Shown piece by piece: positions 46,291-57,925 of a stretch of DNA of 64,000 bases. The translations under genes were made by a program, and so were the position numbers. Source of the stretch: Acanthopagrus latus (Eukaryota > Chordata > Actinopteri > Spariformes > Sparidae); the NCBI RefSeq assembly GCF_904848185.1, contig NC_051061.1, forward strand, positions 21,694,514 to 21,758,513, read 5' to 3'. The notes under the pieces were generated by a model that saw nothing but the letters and a program-made list of their open reading frames with translations, was not told the origin of the DNA and ran no database searches. Position 1 is the first letter of the stretch. The number at the start of each line of letters is the position of its first letter.

Positions 46291-49178
46291 GTGCTGCAGA
46301 GCGAGTCTTATCCCCGTCTGCATCGTGGCCTCGCTGCTCACACTATGAGTCACGCAGCTGCTGATACATGAAACCAAACTTGATAGTGGAATCCATAATA
46401 CTCCTGGTGTTTTGGTTTCCTGTCTGTGTTTGGAGAGGAAGGCTGCTGGTCAAACTTTGGTTAGCCTTTGGGGGAATGTGGTGATACACATACATATGTG
46501 ATGGCGAGCTCGGTGACTGCACCGCGGCCTGGCCAGAGGAAGCTGTGGCCGGGTCCTAAAGCCCGGCTTTGGAGCAGAGAGTGTGTGAATGTGTGTGTGC
46601 TCATCCGTCGGCATCGGTCTGGACTGCAGCCCAGATCTGAGCCGAGCCCTCTGACAGCTCCTCTCAGCAGAAGGAGGGAAGGAGGAGGTGAGGATGGACC
46701 GATGAATCCTGGCAGACTCTTGAGATGCAGCAGCACGTGCTACAAATCCACACAAGCAGGATTCACACACACTTTAAAAGCAGCCACAAATCACAAACGC
46801 ACAAATATTTTGGTGTTCCTGCTCTAACTCCTCCATCAACCCAAACACTGTCTGCTCATATTTATTATTAATCGTGATAAATACATTTGTTTTTGTTAAT
46901 TTAGACTCCACAACTTTGGTCCAGGGTGAACATTTTTCTGCAGACATTCATTGTCCTCTGATGATGAACCATAATCACTTGTTCACTTGTGTTTTCATTC
47001 ATTTAGAACGAGCCCTCTCTGTCCTCTTCCTGAGGATCAATTATAAATAATCTGGATACACTGTTGGAGGCGGGGCTCAGTTAATTCCTATGAAAGTTGC
47101 TCAGTGCTGCAGGAAATAACCTGGTTCTTCTGCTTCATCACGGTGCAGAGAGACGCTAACTAAGTGAACTAACGTTACAGCTCATTGCATGGATGTAATA
47201 AGGAAAATCTGGATGCAATGAAAAAGCCTCTCAGTGGCCCTCAAAGCCAAACAAGTTTGACCTCTGAGGCATAAATATACTCAGATTTTCTTCACTGTGA
47301 GGCCCGCTGAGCGTGCACACCACAGATATCTGACAGCTAACTTCCCCTCTGGCCCCTGGCTAACTTGAAGGGGGATGAAATGATTCAATTCTGCAGCTCT
47401 TCTAGATTTTCCAAATATCATCGGACCCAATGGATCAAATTGTGTCATAACAGAAACTTTACTTCGCAGGGTACAGAATTATCTAGATTTCCCACCAACT
47501 GCATCCCGTCGAGCATGTGCTCTCCAGACTTTAGTCAGCTGAGTAGCTAACTTTCGGTTTAGCCCTCTGCAACCACGCATTTACTTTTGAAATGTTATGG
47601 CACCGAAAGGATCAAATTGTGATTCTAAAAGACACTTCTTAACCCATGTAAGCTTACGGGGGAAAAGTGTTGTGGTGCCAACGTGCATCATGTCAAATTA
47701 GCTTCAAAGCCTGGCGCTAATAATGGGGACTCGCCTCACTTTCAAGGTTATTAGCAAATGTTAGCGTGCTCAATGCTAAGACATGACCGCAGTAAGCTGT
47801 GTGAGCATGTTTGCATGCTTTTAGCTGAGCTGGGCCTCAAAGAGCCGTTGTCACAGCTCGTTCTGCCCTTCTCTTGATTTGCATGAAGTCATACTGACGA
47901 GTTAATGAAGGCCTCAAACAGCTAAATGTTTTCTTTACTTCCAAGAACAAAATGTTCTCTGGAAAAATGAGAAACGAAGCATCATTAGATAGAGACTCAA
48001 TAGAAAAACAATTGGTTAGTCACCACAAACAGTGATAACCGCCATGACTGAGCTGAAGCAGGAAAGAAAAAAAAAGCCTGTTGCCACAGAAACGTCCTCA
48101 GAGGGGGAAAATCTGAGGAGAGAAGAATCACAGCTCTGGCCGTGTCGTTTGATTGTGGCGATGATATCTTCAGAACGTGGAGCCTGAAACCAAAGAAGCA
48201 GCCGCGGCTTATCAAGAGAGATGCGTCCAGAATCGCCCATAAAACACAGATCTCGCCGATTATCACTGGGGCAAACTTAAAGAGTGTCCTCCCACGAAAA
48301 ACTGTTTATTTCACAAATATAAAAAGAGGCCTCGGGAGGAGCAGCTCGGTCTTTACGCGCTGCAGTTCATCCTGTACGACTCCAGCTGGATTTTAAGACA
48401 CGGCAGGTCCCACCCTCTCCACTCCCGTCCCGGGCCGAGCGTCCTTCCTGGCGATGAGAGATGTTGGGATGTATTGTTATGCTTCATGCATTCCAGATGA
48501 CTCCCCCACTACCACCACCCACCATCCATACCAGCATTTCAAAAACATATGTTCTGCTCGGTTCCTCTTTTTTTCTTTTCTTTTTACGCGAGGAATTTCA
48601 ACCCTCACGCGACCAGAAGAGAAAGAATCTGGGTGTGGCGGCAGGAAACAATATCTGTACATCTGAAATATGCATACAAGGAGGTTTGGAGGAGAGTTAT
48701 GAGGAGGTTTAGAGTTTGTGCAAGAGGAAAAATGACATGAAACCCGTCTCGGCCATACGTTGGAGGCGAGGGTGAACTCAGAGAAGAAAATATAGCATGG
48801 CAGCTCGGATTGAAGTGAGTGGTGTGTGTGTGTGTGTGGGGGGGGATGGGATGGAAAGTCTTAATTGAAAACAGGACTTGTTTTTATATTTTTCCATTAT
48901 AAAGCTACCCTTTCAAAACAATTACCTGGGCTCTCGTTACCGCTGAGCCTTACAGTTCAGCCCGAGCCTCGTTAAAACAAAAATACAAAAAAAAAAACCC
49001 CACCAAAATATCTGGGCTCCTGCAAAGAACCCAACTGTCGTCGTCTCTTTGGGGCTCCACATAACTAAACGTACAGTACGAAACATGTGTTGACAAAAGC
49101 GAGGGGCTGGAAATGTGCACGCTCATGGAAAACAGTCGCATATCTGATGCACCACAGAGTAAAACCTCCGCTACGTCG

Positions 49179-49203
49179 CACACACACACACACACACACA
49201 CAC
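49179..49203. repeat. (CA)n microsatellite
   Basis: About 25 bases of uninterrupted CA. Confidence 0.95.
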
Positions 49204-49607
49204 CGAAACACATACAATCACAACGCAGCTGACAACCTAAACTACCACCTTGGGGATGCGGGGGTTTTCCGAGGAGAGTGTTTAATTCTCTGAGGTCATG
49301 GTTGGGTTTGTAGATCTCCCCGAGTCTGAAAAAACACACGACACACGTGGTTGTGGGAGGGAGGGAGAGAGGGAGTAAGAGCTCCGGCCAAATCCCTGAG
49401 ACTCACCAGACGGAGCTCTGGTGGTGTGAGTGTTGCACAACGCAGCGACTGGAAACTCTGCGGCGACGGCGGGAAGTGTTTCACCTCTCACGGCTGCATC
49501 CACACAGCAGCTAACAGCAGCTAACTCGGGCGCACTTTTCATTATTGAATTTGACTTCTCTGCGGTTCACCACATTAGAGAATCATAACGAGTGTAGTTG
49601 GATTATC

Positions 49608-49621
49608 GGGGGGGGGGGGGG
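49608..49621. repeat. Poly(G) run of 14
   Basis: An uninterrupted G14, a possible G-quadruplex former and slippage site. Confidence 0.85.
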
Positions 49622-49914
49622 ACGGAAAAAGCGACCAATGAAAGTTGCTGCTGGTGACCAGGAAATTCCACATTCTATCAGCAGTTCTTTCCATTGAGTC
49701 GCCTTTCCTGCATCTGTGCGTGAATGCTCGACTCGCCGTCTGGTTGGCTCGCTTCCCCCTCCGGCGAGAAACTGAGAGAGGTGGTGGGGGGACAGGCTGC
49801 AGACGACAAGGCAGCTGGACCGACCCAAACACACACACACTCTCACACACACTCATACACATGCAGGCCACCCCTGGTCACACCCAAGGCATCCCAGGCA
49901 CGCAGGGCCCGGCG

Positions 49915-49944
49915 CTCACACACACATACACACACACACACACA
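49915..49944. repeat. (CA)n microsatellite
   Basis: About 30 bases of CA with one interruption (ATA). Confidence 0.9.
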
Positions 49945-50473
49945 ACGCTGTCTAAATATGCCTGCAGCTCCGCGGGGTGACTCACTCTCACTCTATGGGA
50001 ACATGTGTGAAAGGAGGGGTCAGCGTTTGATAGCCTTCAAAATGGCAGCACTGCGCTCCAGATGTGCGTGCTGGAAGCGCTCCGGCTGCACCATATGTCG
50101 AAGGGCTCGGTCCACAATGAGATCCGAGGATGAATAGACGGAGCTGTGACAGTCGGCCAAGTGTCTCTACTCTCTCCTCCCTTCCCAGGGGCCAACAGCA
50201 CGGTGACCTCACCCTGCCTCCACCCCAAACACTCCCCCTCCCTCCCTCCTTCCCTCCCTCCACCTCCGACACTTCCTGGCCGGCCCAGAGCAGCAGCAGC
50301 AGCTGGAGCCGGAGAGAATAGTGGAAAAGAAAAGAAAAAGTGATTTGGATGATTACTTCACCATTCCTCCTCCTCTTATTCGTTCCATCCTGCTCTGATT
50401 CACATTTTGTCCAACCTCACTCTTGCTCACCAAGTCGGTCAAACACCCACGTAAGCACGGCCGCATTCCTCAG

Positions 50474-50500
50474 CACACACACACACACACACACACACAC
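50474..50500. repeat. (CA)n microsatellite
   Basis: About 27 bases of uninterrupted CA. Confidence 0.95.
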
Positions 50501-51084
50501 GCCTCACTCCCCTAAAACAGTTTTGCGGTTTTCTCCGTCAACATGACGCTTCGCTGCAGATCGTGGTGTGAATGAGGCAGCGCTCGGCTCGACACGAATC
50601 TAGTACAGCGTTTTCTTTTTTTTTTTTCTGCCTCTCGGAGCATCCCAGCGAGCCGTCAGTCAGAGTAAACAGCTACAGATGGAGAGGGCGGAGAGGGCGG
50701 AGGGGGCTTTAACCAGGCTTTACCATGCTAGCTACACCGCCAAGAGGCAAATGTATGATACAGTGCAAAAAAGAAGCCTCACATGCTCAGCTGCGTCCTC
50801 CAGACACGCCCTTCACATCACATGCGAAGCATCACGTCGAGTATTTATGATTAAAACAAACACCGCAGATGGATTTTTAAATTTCAGGCCCGGAAAAAGA
50901 AAAAATATCTCCTGACAGATACGAGAACGTCACGGATCAAATAATCGCGCGCTGCTGTTTTTAATCCATCCTTTTTGGGAATATTTACATTTATAGCATG
51001 AGATGGCTGCTTTTATAATTATTAACAATGAAGTACGGCCATCTGCTCTGAAACATCTGAGCAGGAACATGTAGAGAGGTGAAT

Positions 51085-51441
51085 TTAAAGGGAAACTCCA
51101 CCAATTTGACACATTAAAGTGTGTTTACAGGTTAAAAAGTAGTATAAAGTCTTCTGTGGCTCCAGAGGAAGCTGCATGTAATCTGATAAATTGTTTCCAG
51201 TGATGTAACTCGGTGGCTAAGTTGCATTGTGGGTAATGTAGGCATTGCTTTTTAAAACCAGGTGCCTACATTACCCACAATGCCACTGAGTGACACCACT
51301 GGAGGCATTTTATCAGATTACACGCAGCTTCCTCTGGAGCCACAAAATACTTTACAGTATTTTTTCCACGTACACGTAAGTTTTCCCTGAGACTTGTAAA
51401 CACTCTTTAATGTGTAAAAAAATAGTGGAGTTGCCCTTTAA
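51085..51441. mobile_element. Hairpin (foldback) MITE with long inverted arms
   Basis: The left end TTAAAGGGAAACTCCACC and the right end GGAGTTGCCCTTTAA are inverted copies. The complementarity continues through almost the whole 357 bases. Left TGGCTCCAGAGGAAGCTGCA pairs with right GCAGCTTCCTCTGGAGCCA. Left ATTGTGGGTAATGTAGGCA pairs with right GCCTACATTACCCACAAT. The unpaired centre is only about 20 bases. It has no coding capacity. Confidence 0.85.
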
Positions 51442-51704
51442 TATGTGCAGGATGTAAATATTTTGCACATTAGTTCATCAACGCTGAGTTTTCTCCTCAA
51501 GTTTGCACGTCATCCTCTTCTTCAGTCAGTATTCTTGTCTGTTTTAAATTGTTTTTATTAAAGTAAAATATAAATCTGGCCAGAATCTGATCATTCAATA
51601 ATCAGATTAATTAAAACAAACACAACTCAACCCAACAGTCACACAAACGCTCACACACAACATCTGCTTATGGTCTGCTGCCTCTGATTGGCTGCGTCAT
51701 CTCC

Positions 51705-51727
51705 GAGGAGGAGGAGGAGGAGGAGGG
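51705..51727. repeat. (GGA)n microsatellite
   Basis: About seven GAG/GGA units. Confidence 0.85.
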
Positions 51728-52229
51728 GAGTCGGAGCCTGGCCGGCATGACGATGAGGAGAGCCAGCATCGGCCGGACTTTTCCCCCTCTGCTGTCCAGC
51801 TCGGCCCGGAGGGATCCGTGGCCAGAGGGGAGGGGAGCATGAAGTGGATGACGGAGCTGTTAAACGGAGGACCAACACCCAGAACACTGAGTTTTAAAGA
51901 CAGCCCTCCACATGGAGCTCTGGGATTCTTCACCCTGGCGTTGTTTTCTATCTCTGGACACGCCCTGATTTACGATGCTCTCGAGATTTGATGAGAAGTC
52001 AGTGAGTCTTTAAGCTGCTGCGGGTTTTTTCCACGGGGGGACAAAAAGAAAAAAAAAAAAACAACAGGAAGCTGACGGACTGTAATGGAAAGTGATATTA
52101 GCGAGGCGCGCGATGAAATCACCGAGGTTTAGGCACATGTGAACAGTGGACACTGTGTTTTCACAGAGCTGATGCAGGAATGCACCGAGGCCCGAGCACA
52201 GACACTCGCCTCAGTCATGAAGTGAATGA

Positions 52230-52899
52230 AAGAAAGTTTAAATGTCCTTCAAAGAGGGAAACACAGATGTCAGCTGTAGAAGCTCAACAGAAATGTCTCT
52301 TTCCAGAAATAATGACGTGGTTACTCAAGATAATCCACAGACCTTGTTGTGAGCAAACCCGCAAACTGTGACCATGTAGAAAGAAGCGTTTAGAAGCTAG
52401 CTATCGAAGCTAATATTACAGCTAGATCAACATGGAGGCAATAAATGTTTACATCTTGAGCTGTAACTGTAACAAGAAGCAAGCTAACTAAGCTAACTAA
52501 ACTAGCAATTCCAAATCCCAACTAGCAACCCTGCTGGAAGAACCAACAAGACCTGCCTATGTTGTGTTTTGGTGCTGGTCTATGCTGGTTTTTCCAGCAG
52601 GGAAGACCAAAAAGACGCCGTTAATGGCTTGTGTTGCTCAAACTGCCCAAAAAATTAGTCTGACAGTCTCAGCTAGCCTCTTGTCTGTGATATGTAAAGA
52701 AAAGAGTTCCTACACGAAACTGCTCACAACTGGTCTGTGGATTATCTTGAGTAAACAAGTCAAAGTTTCTGTCATGACAGAAGCATCACAAGCTGAGTGC
52801 TGTCAACTTCCATCAAATATAATTAAATAAATAGCACCACAGGTACGACGAGCAAGATTCCAAAGTGTATCTGATTTTGGGGTGAACTGTCCCTTTAAC
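52230..52899. mobile_element. Composite element: TTAAAGGGAC-type MITE with head-to-head internal parts
   Basis: CTCAAGATAATCCACAGACC at about 52325 recurs inverted as GGTCTGTGGATTATCTTGAG at about 52733, and TGTTGTGAGCA recurs as TGCTCACAAC. The right terminus GGGTGAACTGTCCCTTTAAC ends at 52899. A separate small inverted pair, CCCTGCTGGAAGAACCA and TGGTTTTTCCAGCAGGG, lies inside at 52528-52602. The left terminus is not recognisable. Confidence 0.6.
52528..52602. mobile_element. Small inverted-repeat element (CCCTGCTGGAA ends)
   Basis: The ends CCCTGCTGGAAGAACCA and TGGTTTTTCCAGCAGGG are inverted copies with one mismatch, enclosing about 40 bases. The wording is common in teleosts. It sits within the composite element at 52230-52899. 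Confidence 0.6.
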
Positions 52900-54477
52900 A
52901 CGGTCACGAAGCTGCTTTTCAACTTTTAAGTGCAAAAACGTTTAAAACTTAAAATCGAATTCCCCGTCATGTGCACTTTAATTTAAAGCACTTTGAGAGC
53001 GTGTGAAGTTGAAATTAGTTTGCAGAAACACGAAGAACTTGACTCTCAAAATGCACATCTCATATATATATTAAAAATATACAAAGAAAAGAGGAAAGAA
53101 AGAAATGTGTCGGACAAAAGGAGCCGCTTATTTCCAAACTATCGGGCCGAGCATCAATCTCTCGAGTCTGTCCTTCGGTTCCCTTCGCCCCTGCAGCGAG
53201 CGGGTGGCACTCGTATCGCTCATTATGTCTGCAGGGACGGGAGATGAAGTTGAAGAAGGGCTGGAAGGTCAGAGTTTAAGGCTGGCCGATGGGAAGTGAC
53301 CCCTTGTGATCCCTCACTTCCTGGTCCTGGCTTTAGAGTATCTGGCTCCACAGTGGGCATGCTGCGTCTCTCCAACAAGGAGTGTATTGTATGGACAACC
53401 AGCCTCTGTTGGGCCGGCGCCAAGTCTACGTTGGCAAGGATGTAGCCTCAGTGTGTGATCGACATCTGAAGGCAGGTTTTTTTTGTTTTGTTTTTTTAAA
53501 TCAATCCTGCACTCACTGCTGAATTAACTGTTCCCACCTATAAGAATAAGACGTGCACACTAATTAATGCCGAATTGTTCTGTTTCAGTAATTAGTTTGA
53601 AAGTTTGCTCGTGAAAGTTTCTGTTCTCTGACCAAAGGTGTGGGTTGTGTGGAGGCGTGTTGTGCGCTCTCCTTCCTCCAGTGTCAGCCAGCCGTGGACG
53701 GGCCTGGAAGGGAAGCAGCCCCCCGGCAGAGAGGGAGCGGGAGCAGAGAGCACCGGAGCCCCCCGGCCCCGGCCTATGTGGTCACGGCTGAGCGCAGGCC
53801 AGGCCAGACCTCCTGGGGACACACATGGCTGCAGGAAGCGCTCCTCTCTTCAGCCGAGTGAGACGGGGTGAGCGCTCAGACAGACGGAGAGAATGGAAAA
53901 TGAATCATTGTTTCTGTGCTGGTGGCAAAAATGAGCCCTGCACGTTCTCTGGACGCGGGAGAGTCGGGACATCTGAGGGGAGTCGTGGTGGAAAGTTAAA
54001 CACATTCAAAGCTCACAACTTTTGTTTCCGACTGATTTGTTTTGTTCATCCACTGCGAAGGCAGGAAAATAAAAAAATAAAAAAACTTTGGTGGAAAACA
54101 TTGTTTTCTGTCTTTCTGCTGACGTGAAGGCGGATTTTAGCAATTGCGGGTTCCACGAGACGGAAAAACATATTTCAACGCTGAGGAGTCCAGACCAGAA
54201 GAGGTTATGACACAATCTCAGATTCATAAAGGAAACTTTTAGTTACACAACTGGTGGAGAGAGTGAGAGAGAGAGAGAGACACAGACGGAGACGGGAGCT
54301 GTGTTTCCCTTGGAATCACTTTTCCATCTGAGAAAGTCGTGCCCACATTCTGACATACCTGCGACGATCCCCCGAGCGCCAAACGCAGCGCTGATGTTTC
54401 AGGGTCGGGCTAACTTTTCACAGTCTCCGGCATCTGAAGCTCTTTAACGGCGGAGGACACCGGAGAAGTTCCTGCAT

Positions 54478-54512
54478 CCTCCTCCTCCTCCTCCTCCTCC
54501 TCCTCCTCCTCC
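54478..54512. repeat. (CCT)n microsatellite
   Basis: About eleven CCT units, read directly. Confidence 0.95.
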
Positions 54513-55089
54513 ACGTGTGTGTGGTCTCCTGCTGCTCCAGGGTTCAGAGGTCAGGAGGTCGACACCGCGTACTGGAATGTTTATGTTCGCTGCTCCTGTT
54601 AACACCAATATCCGCAGCGCTGCGCCTCGCCTCGCTCTCCTGGAGGAATATCTGCAGAGTAAATCTTTGAGGACACAAAGAGAGAGAGAAGAAACTCTGA
54701 TGATAACTTTGTTTGCAGAGCGGAAGTGAAGGCAGATGCCGAAAAGGCCGAAGATAAATTAATCTGGCGGTGAGTGTCGAGGCTGGATCAACACAGAGAC
54801 GTCTCCACCGAGCGACTAACAAACACACATGACGCAACCCAGAGAGTCGCCGCAGAGAATGTCGGCTTGTGTGTTTTCTGCAAACCACAAATATGTCAAA
54901 CCTCCACATGTGATGTGTTGCAACTTTGTGTTTCTGTTTGTTCCGTGTTCATTTTTGGTGTCGCGACACAAACAAAAACGTGCTCGTGGTCCGGTGAGGT
55001 GTGGGCACAAACAAACACTTGTGTAACAGTTCTGGCTCCTCCTGGAAAAATGTCCTGAGATCTCGTCAAAAGTCAAAATTACCTGGTTT

Positions 55090-55925
55090 CCCTCAACAAA
55101 TCATCCTGATATGTCACTAAAGCCACAGAGGTTGTTGGAAGTAAATTGTCCCAACACCTTCGCTAAAAAGAGAGGTTTTTATGCTACAAACTGCCCTGAC
55201 ATCTCACTAAAACACCACATTTGTAGCTGTAAATTGTCCCGACACATTGCTGAAAAGACCCAGTTGTCGGCTGCAAATAGTCCCGACATTCTGATAAAAA
55301 CAGATGTTTTTCTGCTACAAACTGTCCTGATATGATGCTAAAATATCCTTTATGGGCTCCAAATTGTCCTGATATGTTGCCAGTTGTCTGCTGCAAATTG
55401 TCCTGATGTCTCACTAAAATTTACTGAGCTTTTTGGATGTATTTGCGCTGACATCTAGCTTACAAATACCTTACAAAGTGTCCCGACATGACGCTAAAAT
55501 ATCATTTATGGGCTGCAATATGTTGCCGGTTGTCTGCTGCAAATTGTCTCAACATCTCACTAAAAAGAGATGTTTTTCAGCTACAAACTGTTGCGACATG
55601 TTGCTAAAAAATATCGTTTATCGGCTGCAAACTGTCCTGACATGTTGCTAAAAAATATCGTTTATCGGCTGCAAACTGTCCTGACATGTTGCTAAAAAAT
55701 ATCGTTTATCGGCTGCAAACTGTCCTGACATGTTGCTAAAAAATATCGTTTATCGGCTGCAAACTGTCCTGACATGTTGCCAGTTGTCTGACATCTCACT
55801 TAAAAACACCAGATTTGTAGCCGTAAACTGTCTCGACACATCGCTGAAAAAACCCAGCTGTCGGCTGCAAGTTGTCCCGACATTTCACCAACAAATACAC
55901 AGTTTTCTGCTGTAAATTCTCACAT
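55090..55925 (+). repeat. Minisatellite with 44-bp period
   Basis: The core TGTCCTGACAT recurs near 55105, 55150, 55193, 55236, 55280, 55324 and 55367 and on to about 55885, at steps of 43-45 bases. This makes roughly 18 units, some shortened. Four consecutive units starting near 55611, 55655, 55699 and 55743 are essentially identical (ATATCGTTTATCGGCTGCAA, then ACTGTCCTGACATGTTGCTA). These look recently amplified. A 44-base step is not a multiple of three, so it does not encode a periodic protein. Confidence 0.9.
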
Positions 55926-56510
55926 TGTTTCAAAATGAATATCTGCTTTCGTTTCCACGAACACGGCTGAGAAGAAAATATCCTGTTTTCAGCTGAAGTG
56001 GTCACAAACATGGTCTCAGCCAGGTCTGGCAACACAACCATCTCCTCCTCCTCCTGATAAGGAAGCTGGCTCACACACATGTTGTCTAAACAGAAGATGA
56101 AATGTTGAAATGTTGCTGTGATAACTTATCCAGCGTTTACAGGAACACAATGCCAACATCTTCTTCCTGCTCAGTGACAGCAGCACCATGAATGACAGTG
56201 ACTGAGCAGCGAGCAGAGACGGATCTGACTCTCAGGAAGATTAATGTCTCGCTCTCTCTCGCTCAAATCTTGGCACCGGTCAGGTTCTATACATCGTCTT
56301 ACAGGCGGGCCCGTCCTCTCTCCCGGGTACGGCGTGCCCTCCCAGATGCCGTGCATACATTTGGTCAGCTACGACCCTCAAAGCCTGGGAAAGGATGTCT
56401 GGACGGCATCCAGCGTTTTCATTCTCGCTCGCGGCCACAAACACACAGTTGGGGCTTTCTCGACCGTCACTCACGCCTCCCAGCTCTGTGCCAGCAAACA
56501 GCTCCTCACT

Positions 56511-56512
<2 letters not shown>

Positions 56513-56555
<43 letters not shown>
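56513..56555. repeat. (CA)n microsatellite
   Basis: About 43 bases of uninterrupted CA. Confidence 0.95.
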
Positions 56556-56557
<2 letters not shown>

Positions 56558-56603
56558 CCCCCAGAACGACACAGCAGAAACGGCTGTTTGTTTATGAGCC
56601 ATT

Positions 56604-56620
56604 AAAAAAAAAAAAAAAAA
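56604..56620. repeat. Poly(A) run of 17
   Basis: An uninterrupted A17 between the (CA)n and (TG)n tracts. Confidence 0.85.
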
Positions 56621-56686
56621 GGACTTGCAGAATAGTGCTGCAAACATAAAAGAAAAATGCTGGAGCTGTGTGGGGAGTGGTCTGGA

Positions 56687-56705
56687 TGTGTGTGTGTGTG
56701 TGTGT
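56687..56705. repeat. (TG)n microsatellite
   Basis: About 19 bases of TG, complementary to the (CA)n at 56513-56555. Confidence 0.9.
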
Positions 56706-56724
56706 TTTTGGGAGGGGGGGTTAA

Positions 56725-56748
56725 TGTGTGTGTGTGTGTGTGTGTGTG
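56725..56748. repeat. (TG)n microsatellite
   Basis: About 24 bases of uninterrupted TG. Confidence 0.9.
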
Positions 56749-57745
56749 GGAGTGGAGAGGGAGCAGAGCCAGGCAAAGGGCGGTATATGAACAATTTTGT
56801 ATTCTGTTTCTTTGCTCCCCCATCCCCCACTTTTCACGTCCCTCCTTCATCCGCCTCCCCTCCCTCCCTCCTCCCTCCACCAGCAGGTTGTTTAATACTT
56901 TCCAGATTTCAGCAATGCCGTCGGCCTCCTGGAAGAGCTGCAAGTCTGCTGATGGAATTTGGCGGAAAAGGTTGTGGGTCCAGGCCGAGGCGCTCCTCGC
57001 ACAATGAACCTGCAGGCGGTGAGCGCCTCCCGTCGGCGGCCCTGGTAAGAAAACACTATTTTCAAAGAAGGGGTTGGAAACCAAAAGGGAAATGACATTT
57101 GACAGCTCTGTGAAGCAGATGAGGAACTACATCCAGGGTGTCTGAGGGGGAGAAGCAGCTGCAGGGTGGACTCAGATTACAATGGGCCCTCTGTGGGGGG
57201 AGGGAGGTGAGCTGGGGCCCCCCAAACAAATCAGCCGTCTCCGGTATCAAGCTCAAAATGTGCTGGACGACTCGGAGCAGTTGTGTTCACATCCTGCATT
57301 CAACTGTCCTGCAATCTGACTCGACAGTCCTGCTGATGAGCTTTTTCTCTCGCAGGTGAGAATTATAAAATGTGGGCGTCGCCGTGAAACATGAATAAAA
57401 TCACACGAAAAAGTCATCGATCAGCGAGGAGCTCCGTGATGAAACAAAAGCTCAATTCACAACCCCGAAGTCAGATCCTCAGACACACCCATCACCAGAT
57501 GTGGACCTGACGCCACCACTAGATGGCAGTAGATCACAACACTCAGAGCAGCTGGATCCAGCAGAGGACTGTGACTCAGTTAGAGGGTTATTATGTCGCT
57601 CTGGAGAAGAAATACAAACTCTGACAATGTTAATGAAGGGTTTTTTTTTTTTCCTCCTGCAAGTGAATAAACAGGCTGCTCTCAGAGGAACACAAGGTCA
57701 CCAGAACAGTTTGATGCTAGAGAGGTGGCAGGGTCCGCCAATTTT

Positions 57746-57925
57746 AAACATTAACATTTACATTTCAGGCATTTTGCAGACACATTGATGGTGCTGGCCG
57801 CTGTGCAAGGAGCAATTTGGCGTTCAGTATCTCGCCCAAGGACACTACGACATGCAGACCAGGGGAATCAAACCAGCGACCTTCCAGTAACAAGATGATG
57901 GCTCTACCCTTGAGCTACGGCCGCC
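57746..57925 (-). mobile_element. tRNA-derived SINE
   Basis: On the minus strand the head reads GGCGGCCGTAGCTCAAGGG (A box TAGCTCAAGGG). Then come GGTCGCTGGTTTGATTCC (B box GGTTTGATTCC), a tRNA-unrelated body with TGTCCTTGGGCGAGATACTG, and a tail with ACATTTAC-type words. Both internal pol III promoter boxes are recognisable. A more decayed relative lies at 15935-16062. Confidence 0.8.

Larger units (their letters stand above)
41346..51084. other. Intergenic, no gene seen
   Basis: No protein-like frame is present despite several long ones over GC-rich or CA-rich DNA. It contains (TTCCC)n (41537-41568), (CA)n tracts at 41741, 49179, 49915 and 50474, a G14 run (49608-49621) and MITE fragments at about 45930-46290. 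GC-rich islands occur at about 42780-43260, 46500-46720 and 49280-50330; they might be regulatory but nothing identifies them. Confidence 0.45.
51442..55089. other. Intergenic, no gene seen
   Basis: It contains (GGA)n (51705-51727), a composite inverted MITE (52230-52899), (CCT)n (54478-54512) and GC-rich patches (about 51730-51860 and 53640-53870). The frames over these patches do not resemble known proteins. Confidence 0.45.
55926..57745. other. Intergenic, no gene seen
   Basis: It contains GC-rich patches at about 56230-56470 and 56880-57060 and a dense block of (CA)n, poly(A) and two (TG)n tracts at 56513-56748. The long overlapping frames here are microsatellite translations. Confidence 0.45.

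Noticed and set aside
56602..57095. Overlapping frames of about 160 codons on both strands
   Set aside because: They are driven by the (TG)n, (CA)n and pyrimidine-rich tracts, with low-complexity products.
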